The translations under genes were made by a program, and so were the position numbers. Under the pieces are notes generated by a model, which made no database searches, was not told the DNA's origin, and worked only from the letters and a program-made list of their open reading frames with translations. 64,000 nucleotides of DNA from Bacillus_BE sp042263505. GTDB taxonomy: Bacteria > Bacillota > Bacilli > Bacillales > Cytobacillaceae. The DNA lies in contig NZ_JBHKFI010000018.1 of the NCBI RefSeq assembly GCF_042263505.1, positions 1 to 64,000 of the forward strand, read 5' to 3'. Shown here piece after piece: positions 1 through 9,249 of this stretch. Position 1 is the first letter of the stretch, and every line of letters starts with the position of its first letter.

Positions 1-102
1 AACAAATGGAATGGTGGCCATATTCAACAATGGGCTATGGTGATGAATCAACTACTCCTTCATGACCATCTTAAAGATCGTGTGTTAAGGTACTTAGAAT
101 AA
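1..102 (+). CDS. C-terminal end of an unidentified protein (partial)
   Basis: The first 102 bases form an open frame with no start in the window, ending at a TAA at 100-102. It encodes 33 residues including the words WNGGHIQQW and LKDRVLRYLE. This is the only plus-strand coding end before the minus-strand accessory genes, so it probably belongs to a neighbouring unit. The layout would fit the tail of an insertion-sequence transposase, but I do not recognise the family and cannot exclude another origin. The gap that follows (103-196) shows no clear gene. Confidence 0.4.
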   Translation, partial: NKWNGGHIQQWAMVMNQLLLHDHLKDRVLRYLE

Positions 103-196
103 CTTACACACTTTAATTGACAAGCCCATGCAGTCCGCGAAAGTTCCTCCAGAAGTATTGTGATTCCCTATTCTCTGCAATAAAAAGACCTGCCAA

Positions 197-1456
197 TCAA
201 TCAGCAGGTTCAATATCATAATACAAATGTTCTTTTAAGGATTTTTCTAATAATTGTTCCCGAATAGACATGGGTTTTACATATACTTTCTTTGCAAATG
301 CTACACCAAAGCACTTCTCTACTTCCTTCTTTGAAATATGGGTCATGCTGGTGATACCAGACTTTTTTAATCTCTCTACACGTTTTTCTGCTTCCAATAG
401 AATTTGGTGATTAAGAACAGGAATGCTAAAAAAATTAACCAACCTAAATTCATTTCTCCCTCCCCTGATAGCTTGAGCTACACTCATTAAGCTATTAGGA
501 GCATCCTCATCTTTTAGCTTTTTTATCAATCCTAATACTGTGAACATGTTAATTGCCCTGCTACATATCGTTTGGTCTCTGCCCACAATCTTTTCCATAT
601 GCGTAGTGGATTGAAAAAAGATACTTTCACCTTTAAAACTCTGCTCCTTTTCCAAGATATGCTTAACTCCCCAATCGTTGAGATGTTCCAGCAAGTGCAA
701 ATAACTTTTAATGAAATCAAATAAATTCGGAAAATCTCTTTGTATCTCAACATCTGCACGTTGGATGATATCCATATTTTTTTCATATTTTTTCTCTTGC
801 AAGATTTCCCACTGTCTCTCTGAATAAACGATACCTAAATCGGAAGCCAATCTTCTTCTCGCATTATTCATGCTATAAACAGAACCAATTTCAGCTCCTT
901 CATGTACTTCAATCAAGTCAAAGATATTTAATCCATGAACAGTATGCTTTTCTTCATCTTTAGAGTAATATCTATAGACACCTTTATCATCTTGCTTTAT
1001 CCATGCTTTATTTCCTTCAATAAATATACATTCCTTCGTTTCATTGATATCCCAATCCTGTAACCCCTTAAAATAAAATCGGAAATCCAAGGTCTGCATG
1101 TACTCCATAAATTCTTTGTGCTTGGTAATCTTCTCTGGAATTGTTATCTTATGCTCTGCTATACTATTGGTAGTGGTTAATATTTCAAGATTATTACTTT
1201 GAAAAAGTCCTTTTGCGAGAAGGATTTTTTCATTCTTTCCAGGTTTTACATATTTTGTTTGAATTCCTTCTTCTATCTTTTGGTCTTCCAGATGTTTTAA
1301 TTTATAAACAGCATTTCTGATTTCCTCTCCAGTTGCACCCTCAGCTTCCATTTTGTTTTTTAGCCTATCAATCCTTTTCTGTTTCCTAAACTGCTTTTCC
1401 TTTATCTTACTACTGCTTATTCCTGGTTTTAAATCTGTTGAATCTCTTTGCTTCAT
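197..1456 (-). CDS. Hypothetical protein, possible primase-like fold
   Basis: A 419-residue protein I cannot assign. The first 60 residues are highly charged (Lys/Glu/Arg) and probably helical. Around residues 130-190 the order of words (an acidic strand, KAWIK, GVYRYYS, then GLNIFDLIEV) recalls the zinc-binding N-terminal domain of DnaG-type primases found on integrative elements, but the expected cysteines are absent. The C-terminal half is helical and charged. Its start codon overlaps the stop of the 62-residue gene upstream, so the two are cotranscribed. It lies downstream of the BREX-linked cassette but is separated from it by a terminator, and may be a replication or maintenance remnant of a mobile element. 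That reading is inference. Confidence 0.6.
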   Translation of the reverse strand: MKQRDSTDLKPGISSSKIKEKQFRKQKRIDRLKNKMEAEGATGEEIRNAVYKLKHLEDQKIEEGIQTKYVKPGKNEKILLAKGLFQSNNLEILTTTNSIAEHKITIPEKITKHKEFMEYMQTLDFRFYFKGLQDWDINETKECIFIEGNKAWIKQDDKGVYRYYSKDEEKHTVHGLNIFDLIEVHEGAEIGSVYSMNNARRRLASDLGIVYSERQWEILQEKKYEKNMDIIQRADVEIQRDFPNLFDFIKSYLHLLEHLNDWGVKHILEKEQSFKGESIFFQSTTHMEKIVGRDQTICSRAINMFTVLGLIKKLKDEDAPNSLMSVAQAIRGGRNEFRLVNFFSIPVLNHQILLEAEKRVERLKKSGITSMTHISKKEVEKCFGVAFAKKVYVKPMSIREQLLEKSLKEHLYYDIEPAD

Positions 1457-1644
1457 TACTTTTCACCATTTTTAGAGGCTTTCAATCTTGCAAACATAGC
1501 ATCAAACTGTGCAACTGTTTTATTAACATGTTCTACTCTTTCCTGATGATTGTAGGCAGAAGCTATTTGCTCTCGATTTATCTTATCGTTTTTATTGCTT
1601 TCCATATTGCTCATATTCTTTTCAGTTTCAGTAAATGGTTTCAT
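1456..1644 (-). CDS. Small hydrophilic protein
   Basis: A 62-residue, strongly charged protein with no cysteine or membrane segment. Its stop codon (TAA) overlaps the ATG of the 419-residue gene, a typical translational coupling. A good ribosome binding site (AAGGAGGG) lies just upstream of the ATG. I recognise no family. The coupling suggests a partner or regulator of the downstream protein. Confidence 0.55.
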   Translation of the reverse strand: MKPFTETEKNMSNMESNKNDKINREQIASAYNHQERVEHVNKTVAQFDAMFARLKASKNGEK

Positions 1645-1811
1645 ATCAAAAACCCTCCTTCTTAGATGTTATTGTTTTTATAATATAATTTCATTTTACC
1701 TCTGTGGTTCATTATTGCCTATAGTAGAACGGTTCTATTGCGTTTGACTATTTTATCACCCAAACGATACGAAGAAGATTATTTCCATGTATCCATCTGC
1801 AATTTTGCCAA

Positions 1812-1840
1812 AATAAAAAGAGCCTTAATGGCTCAATTAT
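1812..1840 (-). terminator. Terminator after the PIN/HEPN-like cassette
   Basis: On the minus strand a GAGCC/GGCTC stem with a short loop is followed by TTTTTATTTT. It lies about 50 bp past the stop of the last cassette gene and separates it from the two-gene unit at 197-1644. Confidence 0.75.
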
Positions 1841-1890
1841 CGGATAACACTAAATAAATATTTGGATTTTCCCAAAATTATCAATTCACT

Positions 1891-2607
1891 TCATTTCTTT
1901 TTGCTGAATGCTGATATGATAGCATCTACATTTGAATATGCACGTTCAGGCATTTCATCCCAAAACGTTTCTGTTGCTTCTACATAGCTTCTAAAGTCTT
2001 GTTCCTCCACCATAAGGGAGTATGAATCTAACAATACTGCACCTGCAAGTTCCAATGTATCTGTCCCTTTTATAATATCGAGTTCAAAATAATCTGGTCT
2101 AATCTTTCTAAGTTTCCTGGCTGATTCGCCATCACCATGTTTGATTGTATTGACCAGTAGCCTCATTTCTCTTATCTTATTCCATGATGCAATCTCTTCA
2201 AATGTAACACCATGTAACTCAAAAATCTTCTTTGCATCACCGAACGATAAGGAATTATTTTGAATATGTAAAAAGTGACGCAACTCTGTCAAAGTAAACT
2301 TGATTAATTGCTGTTCCCATATTTGACAAAGCAATGAAACCGACATTAATAGATGATTCTTCTTCATGGTATCCAAAAGCTCGTAAAGTTGTATCCCTTC
2401 ATCATTTGCAAAATCTGCAACTGTGGCGGGGTCAGTATTTTCGTCTGCTGGAAAGTTATTATAGATGGAATCAGCGTATTCGGTAGCCTCTTTCTCAATG
2501 TCGCCAAATGGCGGTATCGTTCGGTTGTAATATTCCGCAACCATAGATAACTCTTTTTTATACCTATCCATTAATGGCTTCCAAAAGTAGAGTTGGGTAT
2601 CCTTCAT
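1891..2607 (-). CDS. HEPN-like protein of a BREX-adjacent cassette
   Basis: A helical protein of about 238 residues. A GTG three codons upstream (2616) could also start it, but the ATG at 2607 is better spaced from GGAG. Near residue 150 it has a word of the type RLLVNTIKHGDGESA, which resembles the conserved basic/His turn of HEPN or Abi-like RNase families (commonly R, N, then KHG). The C-terminus carries several aromatic and acidic helices. It begins 2 nt after the preceding HEPN-like gene and is the last gene of a tight three-gene unit downstream of BREX. Function is unproven; an RNA-targeting abortive-infection role is inference from fold resemblance and location. Confidence 0.6.
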   Translation of the reverse strand: MKDTQLYFWKPLMDRYKKELSMVAEYYNRTIPPFGDIEKEATEYADSIYNNFPADENTDPATVADFANDEGIQLYELLDTMKKNHLLMSVSLLCQIWEQQLIKFTLTELRHFLHIQNNSLSFGDAKKIFELHGVTFEEIASWNKIREMRLLVNTIKHGDGESARKLRKIRPDYFELDIIKGTDTLELAGAVLLDSYSLMVEEQDFRSYVEATETFWDEMPERAYSNVDAIISAFSKKK

Positions 2608-2609
2608 CT

Positions 2610-3209
2610 TTACCACTCCTCTCTATTTGCAATCCTTTCATAAATCCAATAATACAGTCTGGAATGAACGTAATCTATTTCCTTCTGCATGTGCTTGAAG
2701 TCAATTCCAAAACTTTCTTTCCCATTACCATACTGATACTCTTCTAAATTTTTATCATACGGATATCTGAAAGTCATAGAACTGTCATCAGTATTGTGTA
2801 GCTCCATAATTAATTTGCCAATTTTTTTCAGTTCATTCTTTGCCTGTTGATTATCTAAAAAACCATAATTATTTCTTATCTCATTATTTACTTTTGACCA
2901 CAAGCTATCTAAGCTATGTCCTTCAAGTTTTTCCTTGATTTTTTCGTAATCGACACCATTATCAAGATAAACTTTATAAAGAATTGCTTTTAAACATAAC
3001 TCAATTGAATGTCGGTAAAGAAATAAAGCTGGATTTATAATACTATCAACAATATGCCCTCGGTTCTCACCAACATCATTTATTAATTTGTCAGCAGAAT
3101 CCTTAAATTGAACGGAGTACAAGGCAAATTGTTCATCAAATTTCCTCATTGATTTTTGCCAGTTTTGGTAAGCGTTCTTATAGATATCTGGATTTGATTT
3201 AAAAATCAT
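2610..3209 (-). CDS. HEPN-like protein, middle gene of the cassette
   Basis: About 199 residues, starting at the ATG at 3209 preceded by GAGGGG; an upstream GTG at 3221 would overlap the previous gene by 4 nt. The words FLYRHSIELCLKAILY (near residue 65) and EGHSLDSLW (near residue 95) are typical of HEPN-type helical proteins, where a basic residue-His-Ile-Glu-Leu helix precedes a G-H-x-L turn. I do not see a clear canonical RX4-6H nuclease motif, so it may be a structural or antitoxin partner instead of an active RNase. It lies between the PIN-like gene and another HEPN-like gene. Confidence 0.6.
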   Translation of the reverse strand: MIFKSNPDIYKNAYQNWQKSMRKFDEQFALYSVQFKDSADKLINDVGENRGHIVDSIINPALFLYRHSIELCLKAILYKVYLDNGVDYEKIKEKLEGHSLDSLWSKVNNEIRNNYGFLDNQQAKNELKKIGKLIMELHNTDDSSMTFRYPYDKNLEEYQYGNGKESFGIDFKHMQKEIDYVHSRLYYWIYERIANREEW

Positions 3210-3217
3210 TTTTCCCC

Positions 3218-4453
3218 TCACCCTTGCTCTTCATATTCTTCATCACGAAACATATCTGTATGGTCAATATTTTCAAATTCAATCATTTCAACACTAAGAT
3301 AGTCTGGTTCATTCCCTTCAATATACTTTCTTAAAGAGAAATTATCGACAGCCAATTCCTTTTCGATATCCACTGGAAGCAAAAAGACTATATTTTCCGT
3401 AACCTTAACCATATCAGTAGCATAACTTTCAAATTTTTCATCTAAATCATCATGAACAGGGTTATATGTATAAATATCTACTTCCATTTCCACATCAACA
3501 TCTACTGAAACGGAAATGGTGTCGCCAAATATATCAACTTCACTTAAACGAATATCACTAATATTTCCATATAGTAAAGGGTCAACGTAACCTGGCATAA
3601 AATAATCTTCATGTATCCCATTCGGTTGCATATTGGAAAGAAAACTATAAGTTTCGGATAAAATTTCTTCTGCAAAATATTGATTAATCAACTCTTCTGC
3701 GATACCATCTTCCAATTGTTCTACCACCTTATCAAATAACTCACTCGATAAGATTTTTGAATGTAAATCTTTAAACAATTTCTTTATCTGTTCATCATTA
3801 TGGGCGAGAAAATCATGTATATTTTTATATGCAGTTATTTTGTTATTCTTAATAATTTCGGGATGAAGTGGATAAGGCATTTCTTTTGGACTGCTTTTAG
3901 AGCCAATTTTGCCAAATTCCTTTGTGTTATTAGAAATAAAATAGCAGTCTTCTAACTTATTATTCTCTGCAAACCGTTGATAAGAATACCAAATAATCGC
4001 ATCTCTTATCGCCTTATTTACGGTTTTTACATTTTGACCTTTGTTATTCGTAATGTTACCTTGCTTAATAAACGGACTTTTCTCATACATGTCAGCTTCA
4101 ATGATATCTTCTAATACATCCCCATCATACTCAATAATTTCGATTTGGCTGTCGTCTTGGAAAAAATTATACTGCTTATGGAAATCATCTAAAAAATCAT
4201 CCAGTTTTATATCAATAACAAACTTTTGAGCTGTCTTATCTAAAAAAGGACTTAATTTAACCATTGATTCATTGGCCGCTTTCAGTTGTTGCTCAATAAA
4301 AACCTTATGTGCTCTAAAAAGTTCGGAATATACAGCTTTGCATATGTAGATTTTTACATCATCATGTTTTGCAAGGTTTAGTAGAATTCTATTTTTCCCC
4401 TTTTTAAAGAATGGGTCATAATATATGGCATTCGTATCCAAAAAGATATTCAT
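3218..4453 (-). CDS. PIN-domain protein of a BREX-adjacent cassette
   Basis: About 411 residues from the ATG at 4453, which has GGGAG at the right distance. The first residues, MNIFLDTNAIYYDPFF, are the first strand and catalytic Asp (LDTN) of a PIN-like ribonuclease. Further acidic residues follow (EIIEYDGDVLED near residue 125), and residues 155-185 contain AIRDAIIWYSY and a CYFISNNTKEF strand, matching the later PIN acidic positions. The C-terminal 170 residues are acidic, with a beta-rich stretch of alternating D/V/E, and form a separate unknown domain. It is the first of three tightly packed genes behind brxL. I infer a nuclease effector or a regulator; the substrate is unknown. Confidence 0.65.
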   Translation of the reverse strand: MNIFLDTNAIYYDPFFKKGKNRILLNLAKHDDVKIYICKAVYSELFRAHKVFIEQQLKAANESMVKLSPFLDKTAQKFVIDIKLDDFLDDFHKQYNFFQDDSQIEIIEYDGDVLEDIIEADMYEKSPFIKQGNITNNKGQNVKTVNKAIRDAIIWYSYQRFAENNKLEDCYFISNNTKEFGKIGSKSSPKEMPYPLHPEIIKNNKITAYKNIHDFLAHNDEQIKKLFKDLHSKILSSELFDKVVEQLEDGIAEELINQYFAEEILSETYSFLSNMQPNGIHEDYFMPGYVDPLLYGNISDIRLSEVDIFGDTISVSVDVDVEMEVDIYTYNPVHDDLDEKFESYATDMVKVTENIVFLLPVDIEKELAVDNFSLRKYIEGNEPDYLSVEMIEFENIDHTDMFRDEEYEEQG

Positions 4454-4484
4454 GTTACTCTCCCTATTTTTCAATGTGCCATTA

Positions 4485-4517
4485 TAAAAATCTGCTGGAG
4501 AAGTTGTTCCCCAGCAG
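4485..4517 (-). terminator. Terminator after brxL
   Basis: A CTGCTGG/CCAGCAG stem at 4492-4498 and 4511-4517, followed on the minus strand by ATTTTTATA. It ends the pglZ-brxL unit before the PIN/HEPN-like cassette, although partial readthrough is possible. Confidence 0.7.
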
Positions 4518-4533
4518 TTACAGCAATTCTATA

Positions 4534-6588
4534 TTAGCTTACTCCTAATGCTTTAAATACCGAATCTATCGGGTCGGAATAAAATATCGGCTGAACTTTT
4601 ATCAGAAGCTCTGGCGGAACTGTTTGCAAATCTACAACGGAAGAAGCAGGGATTAATACTTTTTTCGCTCCAGCATCCACACACACTTGAAGCATATTAG
4701 CAAACTCTTCAACCTTAGAGATAGTTCCTCCAACCGTCATATTTCCTAATACAACCATACTTTCCTGGACTGGTTTTTCCAAAGCTCCTGAGCATAATCC
4801 AATAAGCTCCGCAATTGCCAAAGCATCTGTTAATCCTATCCCCTGCATGTCACTGATATGCATCAGATAATCCTTTGTTTTCGTGCTGATTGAACCACTA
4901 ATGCTCTTACAGTTGGCAGTGAAATATCTAAACGCTGTATCCAAACTTTCTTTAGCTCCCCGATGTGAAGCAATACCCGATTTTTCAAATTTACCAGTAC
5001 CAGAAACAACTTGGTTTTCGAGCTTATAGACTCCAATCATTCCAGAGTTTCCATGACCTACTGTATAAACATGTCCTGGTCTTCCTAATCCCTCTGGAAT
5101 TAATTTGCCTCCACCTTGTTCTGGAACGGATACGTACTCTTCTTGCATGGATTCTTTATCAATATACGAGAAGTTAATATCGTAAAATTCCATACCGCCA
5201 ATTTTTTTTAATTGCTCTTTTACTCTTCTTCTTCCTTCAAGAGCATAAGCAAGGATTTCTTCAATATCTTCTTTCGTATATTCTCCATGTGGGAATATCA
5301 GTTTAACAAGTCCAGAGACCGTTTTACGTACCGCTATAACATCACGTTGGTTCAAATTATTGCCCAACTTAAAATATTTATCTATGGAATCAGCAAAGGA
5401 ACGCTTTCTCATTTCTCGGAAAAATTCAGCTAAATAATCAACAATGAATCCGTACTTATCTGTAAAGAATTCTGGTCTCATTTTAGGGATTTCCCAACCT
5501 GGGATATAATAGTGCATTCTATCAAAGAAGGCACTGTCGTTTGCCATTTCTTCTGGAAACGGAGCAAATAAGTGTGACGTTTTGATTAGTGAATCCAAGC
5601 TCTGATTTATGTTCCCAACAAATATCATGGATGCAGAAGCATTCTTTTCTTCTTTTCCCCTTGCAAAAGAGCCAGATGCCATATAATCCTTCATAATTTG
5701 GATTCCGTCTTTATCTTTAAATCGAATTCCAGCCACTTCATCAAAAGCAACCACATCCCACATTCCTACAAGACCAACCTTTTTCGTAGACATATTATAA
5801 AAGAGATTGGCTACTGTTGATTGTCCTCCAGAAACTAAAATGGAGTTTGGCGATATTTCTTTATAAACATGCGACTTACCTGTTCCCCTTGGACCAAGTT
5901 CACACGCATTAAAATTATTCTCAACCAAAGGGACAAGTCTCAATAGAAGATGCCATTTTACCCTATCCTCTAATTGTGTTGATTCCATCCCTGTAGAGCG
6001 AATAAGAATATCTATCCACTCTTGTTTGGTGAAGTTTTTCCTTCCTTCAAAGACCTCATTCAAATCCATATTGGGCATTTGGATGGGCTTTAAGCTACTG
6101 ATACTAAATGGATTCATATTTTTAACTTCTTCATCGTAGAAATAATCCATTTTTAAAATACACCATATCCCACCTGCAAGAAGTTTATCGTACTCTTTTA
6201 CATAATTGGCTGAGATTGGCACACCCTTTAACCCAAGGTTAGAAAACTCTGCTTCATATGTATCTATCTTGGCGTTTAAGGTTACATTCACCTTATCAAT
6301 AATGGTGTATTGTCCTTGTTCACGTATCCTTGATTTGATTTTTTCGGCTTCATCAGGTCTTACAAAGTTATCAGCAAGAATTTTTTTGACCCTCTCTACG
6401 CCTTCACTAATGCTTTCTTCATCATCTGTGGCCGCATACATACCTAAAAGATACTCAAGCACATATACAGGGACATTAGCACCTTCTTTTATGAGCTTGG
6501 TTAAATCTTTTCTTACTACCCTCCCAGCAAAAAAGGAGTTTAATTTTTTGTCCAAGTCAATGCTATTTTCCTCACTCAATAGCTCCAT
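4534..6588 (-). CDS. brxL: BREX protein BrxL (Lon-like AAA+ protein)
   Basis: A 684-residue protein with the BrxL layout: an N-terminal region, an AAA+ ATPase core with Walker A GPRGTGKSHV near residue 233 and a Walker B-like VVAFDEVAG near residue 280, then a C-terminal Lon-type domain (about 560-684). It is the last core gene of a type I BREX system, the phage-exclusion system that methylates host DNA and blocks phage replication. The Lon-type Ser-Lys dyad is not recognisable by eye: the Ser region reads MQGIGLTDALA and the expected Lys position reads EEFANML. A motor role therefore looks more likely than proteolysis. It follows pglZ by 18 nt. Confidence 0.93.
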   Translation of the reverse strand: MELLSEENSIDLDKKLNSFFAGRVVRKDLTKLIKEGANVPVYVLEYLLGMYAATDDEESISEGVERVKKILADNFVRPDEAEKIKSRIREQGQYTIIDKVNVTLNAKIDTYEAEFSNLGLKGVPISANYVKEYDKLLAGGIWCILKMDYFYDEEVKNMNPFSISSLKPIQMPNMDLNEVFEGRKNFTKQEWIDILIRSTGMESTQLEDRVKWHLLLRLVPLVENNFNACELGPRGTGKSHVYKEISPNSILVSGGQSTVANLFYNMSTKKVGLVGMWDVVAFDEVAGIRFKDKDGIQIMKDYMASGSFARGKEEKNASASMIFVGNINQSLDSLIKTSHLFAPFPEEMANDSAFFDRMHYYIPGWEIPKMRPEFFTDKYGFIVDYLAEFFREMRKRSFADSIDKYFKLGNNLNQRDVIAVRKTVSGLVKLIFPHGEYTKEDIEEILAYALEGRRRVKEQLKKIGGMEFYDINFSYIDKESMQEEYVSVPEQGGGKLIPEGLGRPGHVYTVGHGNSGMIGVYKLENQVVSGTGKFEKSGIASHRGAKESLDTAFRYFTANCKSISGSISTKTKDYLMHISDMQGIGLTDALAIAELIGLCSGALEKPVQESMVVLGNMTVGGTISKVEEFANMLQVCVDAGAKKVLIPASSVVDLQTVPPELLIKVQPIFYSDPIDSVFKALGVS

Positions 6589-6606
6589 GCAACTTCACCA
6601 CCTTTA

Positions 6607-9168
6607 TTAAAAGTCAAAATCACTGACAATTCCTAAGTTTATTTGGAAAGGGATTTTTTCTATAATGACATCTGTTTCACTATCTTTGATAATCAAATAA
6701 TAGTATTTGTTTTTATCATATTGCTGTGATTTAAGAGCAAATTTCACTCTAAATGTTCTTTCATCTGGTTTATCTGTCTGCTTGTCCCCAATGATGGTTT
6801 CTTCATTAGAAATTAATGCATCATTCTCGTCAGCCATATAGATGTTTACTGTTCTCGGAACTACCTTATCTTCCACTTTCTCCGTTTGGAAGAAGGTAAG
6901 ATTAAATAGACTGTTGGTAATTTTCCTTACAGTATTAGTCAATTTTATATCGACCTTTTCAATTTCTTTACTATTCGACTGACCTCTTCTAACATTTTTA
7001 AATTGAATAACAGGAACAACGACTTCTTGAAGACTTGCCCCACCATGAACGAAATTAGCTCCGCTTCCTTGTGTTTTAAATCGTATTGTGGAATTTGGCA
7101 TATACACCGTCAATGAACTATCATTACCAATAACATAATCCATACTAAAATTTAATAGCCCTTTAATTTCCTTTTGCTCTTTTGATAGTAGGTATCTTCT
7201 CTTAACCTCTATGGATGAAATATCTTCTCTTTCAATTTTGTCGCTTTCCTCTAACGAATCTCTCTGATAGATAAATCCATGGTCGGCTGTGATAAATATG
7301 TTTGTCCCACTTAAATCATCTTTAATAACTTTAACTAAATTATATAATTCCTCTATCGCTTTCTCCACTGCATTAAACGTATAGAATTCCGTAGAAGCCT
7401 TATCACCAGTAGCATCAATAGAATCATGATAGATATAGATAAGTTTTTTTCCTTTGAAGTGCTCTCTTCGACCTGCTTTGTTCATTGCCATGATTTCCTG
7501 ATAGTGAATAGCCATGCTATTTTCCACTTTGTCTTCGAGAATGTTTTTTCGATTCTCTAATCCTTGGGAATCCTTTGAATCAACATACACTCTCCCATTA
7601 TCCTTTATTTCAATCTGCTTATAAGGGAGCAAGGAAGCCATTCCGAGCTTAGTTACCGAAGGAATAACACCAAGATTACCTTCTATCTCACAGTTACCAA
7701 TTGTCTCTGTATTTAACTTGTCATTCAATTCAACTGCAACTTCATATCTTAATGCATCCGAAATAATGACAAATACCCTATCACCTTTTTGAACCTTTTG
7801 TGATACATAATTTTTATAAAAGTCCATCTGGCTTTCGATACCAGGTATTTTCCATCCTTTTTTCATTTCATCGCTTAAAACTGAAGACCAGTTGGAGCTT
7901 AATTGACCCATATACCAATTTGTATATAGATTCTCTACCATAGATTTAAGTTTTTTGAGGAGGTCACTGTTACTCTCATTATCAAAAGCAACGTAAAACT
8001 TCCTGTAATAAGTGTCCATCTTATAGAAATCATCTAAATATAATTGATACATCTCCGCAAGTTTTACTTGGGGAATACCCATGTTATATTTTTTGTGAAA
8101 TTGGTGCATTTTAACTGTATAGAATAGTGCTTCGTAAATATATTGAAATTGCTCATAATAATGCTTCGTTCTACGAAGTTGAATCAGGTCAATGAACTGT
8201 TCAAAATCTTCAATATTAGAATCTAAGCTATTAGCAATATAAATAATAATCGCTTTGTCAAAGTACGGAAATACATCAGCATGTTTGAAGTTCTCTATGT
8301 CCAGTGCATTTATCAGGTCATGTATATGTATTTCTTTTTCAATAATTTCCGCAAGATTATCATAAAAAGTGTAATCCGTTTTGTGATGCATCCAATGGTC
8401 AATGAAAATCATGCTATTAGCTCGGTTTTTTTCTGCAATATATTCTTTGATATTTGATAAATACTTTTCATTCATACTATGACTCATAGCAGTTACAGTT
8501 AAATGAATTAATAACTTTTTAAGAGATTTCTCTTCCTTATAAAAGCCATAATACTGGGAAACATACTTCCAGAATACATCGATATCAAAGAACTTATCCA
8601 TCTGCTGAAAATATTTATTCTCGCTTTCTTCAATCCCATTTATCAATATCTTTTTAAGTACATCATCCGTATCGAGTGTTTTGAGATTACATAAAGCACT
8701 AATGATAGCAAGTTCAATCTTTTCTTCAGTATATTGTTCAATTTCAAGAGCCTTAAACCTTTTACGTCTTTCTATTTTGTCAAAGAATTTCTCATATTTC
8801 TTAATGACATGTCTTAAAGAACTGTCTATTTTCAATTCATTCATCAATAGAGAAATCTTATCAGCATAAAACTGGTTAGAGTATAGGAACGTATCAATTA
8901 ACCAGTTATCTTCTTCCGTTTGTATATCTACATTGGAATAAATCAAATAGTTGGAATCAGTATCTTCTTCCTCCAACAAATACTTGGAATAAAAGAAGTT
9001 GCTTTCATTCAACTTATGGAGCATGACATTATCAATATTTATTTCATCAATAATCTCTGAAAAACTGCTTTCTTTATCTAACCAGAAGATTATCTTTCGT
9101 TGTTCCCCATCCCTTAAAGGGGCATCGTAGCTCTCCTTTAAAGTCTTGACTATTTCATCTATATTCAT
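6607..9168 (-). CDS. pglZ: BREX protein PglZ (alkaline phosphatase superfamily)
   Basis: An 853-residue protein. The alkaline phosphatase-type core is visible in two metal-binding words, VIISDALRYEVA (near residue 465) and FITADHGFIYQR (near residue 630), which are the hallmark of PglZ. The N-terminal 400 residues are helical, and the C-terminal part (about 740-853) is beta-rich. PglZ is essential for BREX defence and, in characterised systems, for methylation. Together with brxL it forms the second half of the cluster, separated from pglX by a strong hairpin that probably marks a transcription boundary. Confidence 0.93.
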   Translation of the reverse strand: MNIDEIVKTLKESYDAPLRDGEQRKIIFWLDKESSFSEIIDEINIDNVMLHKLNESNFFYSKYLLEEEDTDSNYLIYSNVDIQTEEDNWLIDTFLYSNQFYADKISLLMNELKIDSSLRHVIKKYEKFFDKIERRKRFKALEIEQYTEEKIELAIISALCNLKTLDTDDVLKKILINGIEESENKYFQQMDKFFDIDVFWKYVSQYYGFYKEEKSLKKLLIHLTVTAMSHSMNEKYLSNIKEYIAEKNRANSMIFIDHWMHHKTDYTFYDNLAEIIEKEIHIHDLINALDIENFKHADVFPYFDKAIIIYIANSLDSNIEDFEQFIDLIQLRRTKHYYEQFQYIYEALFYTVKMHQFHKKYNMGIPQVKLAEMYQLYLDDFYKMDTYYRKFYVAFDNESNSDLLKKLKSMVENLYTNWYMGQLSSNWSSVLSDEMKKGWKIPGIESQMDFYKNYVSQKVQKGDRVFVIISDALRYEVAVELNDKLNTETIGNCEIEGNLGVIPSVTKLGMASLLPYKQIEIKDNGRVYVDSKDSQGLENRKNILEDKVENSMAIHYQEIMAMNKAGRREHFKGKKLIYIYHDSIDATGDKASTEFYTFNAVEKAIEELYNLVKVIKDDLSGTNIFITADHGFIYQRDSLEESDKIEREDISSIEVKRRYLLSKEQKEIKGLLNFSMDYVIGNDSSLTVYMPNSTIRFKTQGSGANFVHGGASLQEVVVPVIQFKNVRRGQSNSKEIEKVDIKLTNTVRKITNSLFNLTFFQTEKVEDKVVPRTVNIYMADENDALISNEETIIGDKQTDKPDERTFRVKFALKSQQYDKNKYYYLIIKDSETDVIIEKIPFQINLGIVSDFDF

Positions 9169-9205
9169 TGAATGAACACCTCTTAACCTCTGTTACGATT
9201 AAATA

Positions 9206-9236
9206 GAAATATACCAGAAGCTATCTGGTATATTTC
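9206..9236 (-). terminator. Hairpin between pglX and pglZ
   Basis: A perfect 13-bp inverted repeat (GAAATATACCAGA / TCTGGTATATTTC) with a 5-nt loop, followed on the minus strand by TATTTAATC. It lies 14 bp past the pglX stop and before the pglZ start. The U-rich tail is weak, so it could be a leaky terminator, an attenuator or an mRNA-stabilising hairpin. Confidence 0.6.
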
Positions 9237-9249
9237 TTAATAATGCTTT

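Noticed and set aside
4492..4517. A GTTCCCC word as a further TnsB-like site
   Set aside because: It is the loop of a clear terminator hairpin behind brxL and lacks the AAA part of the site.
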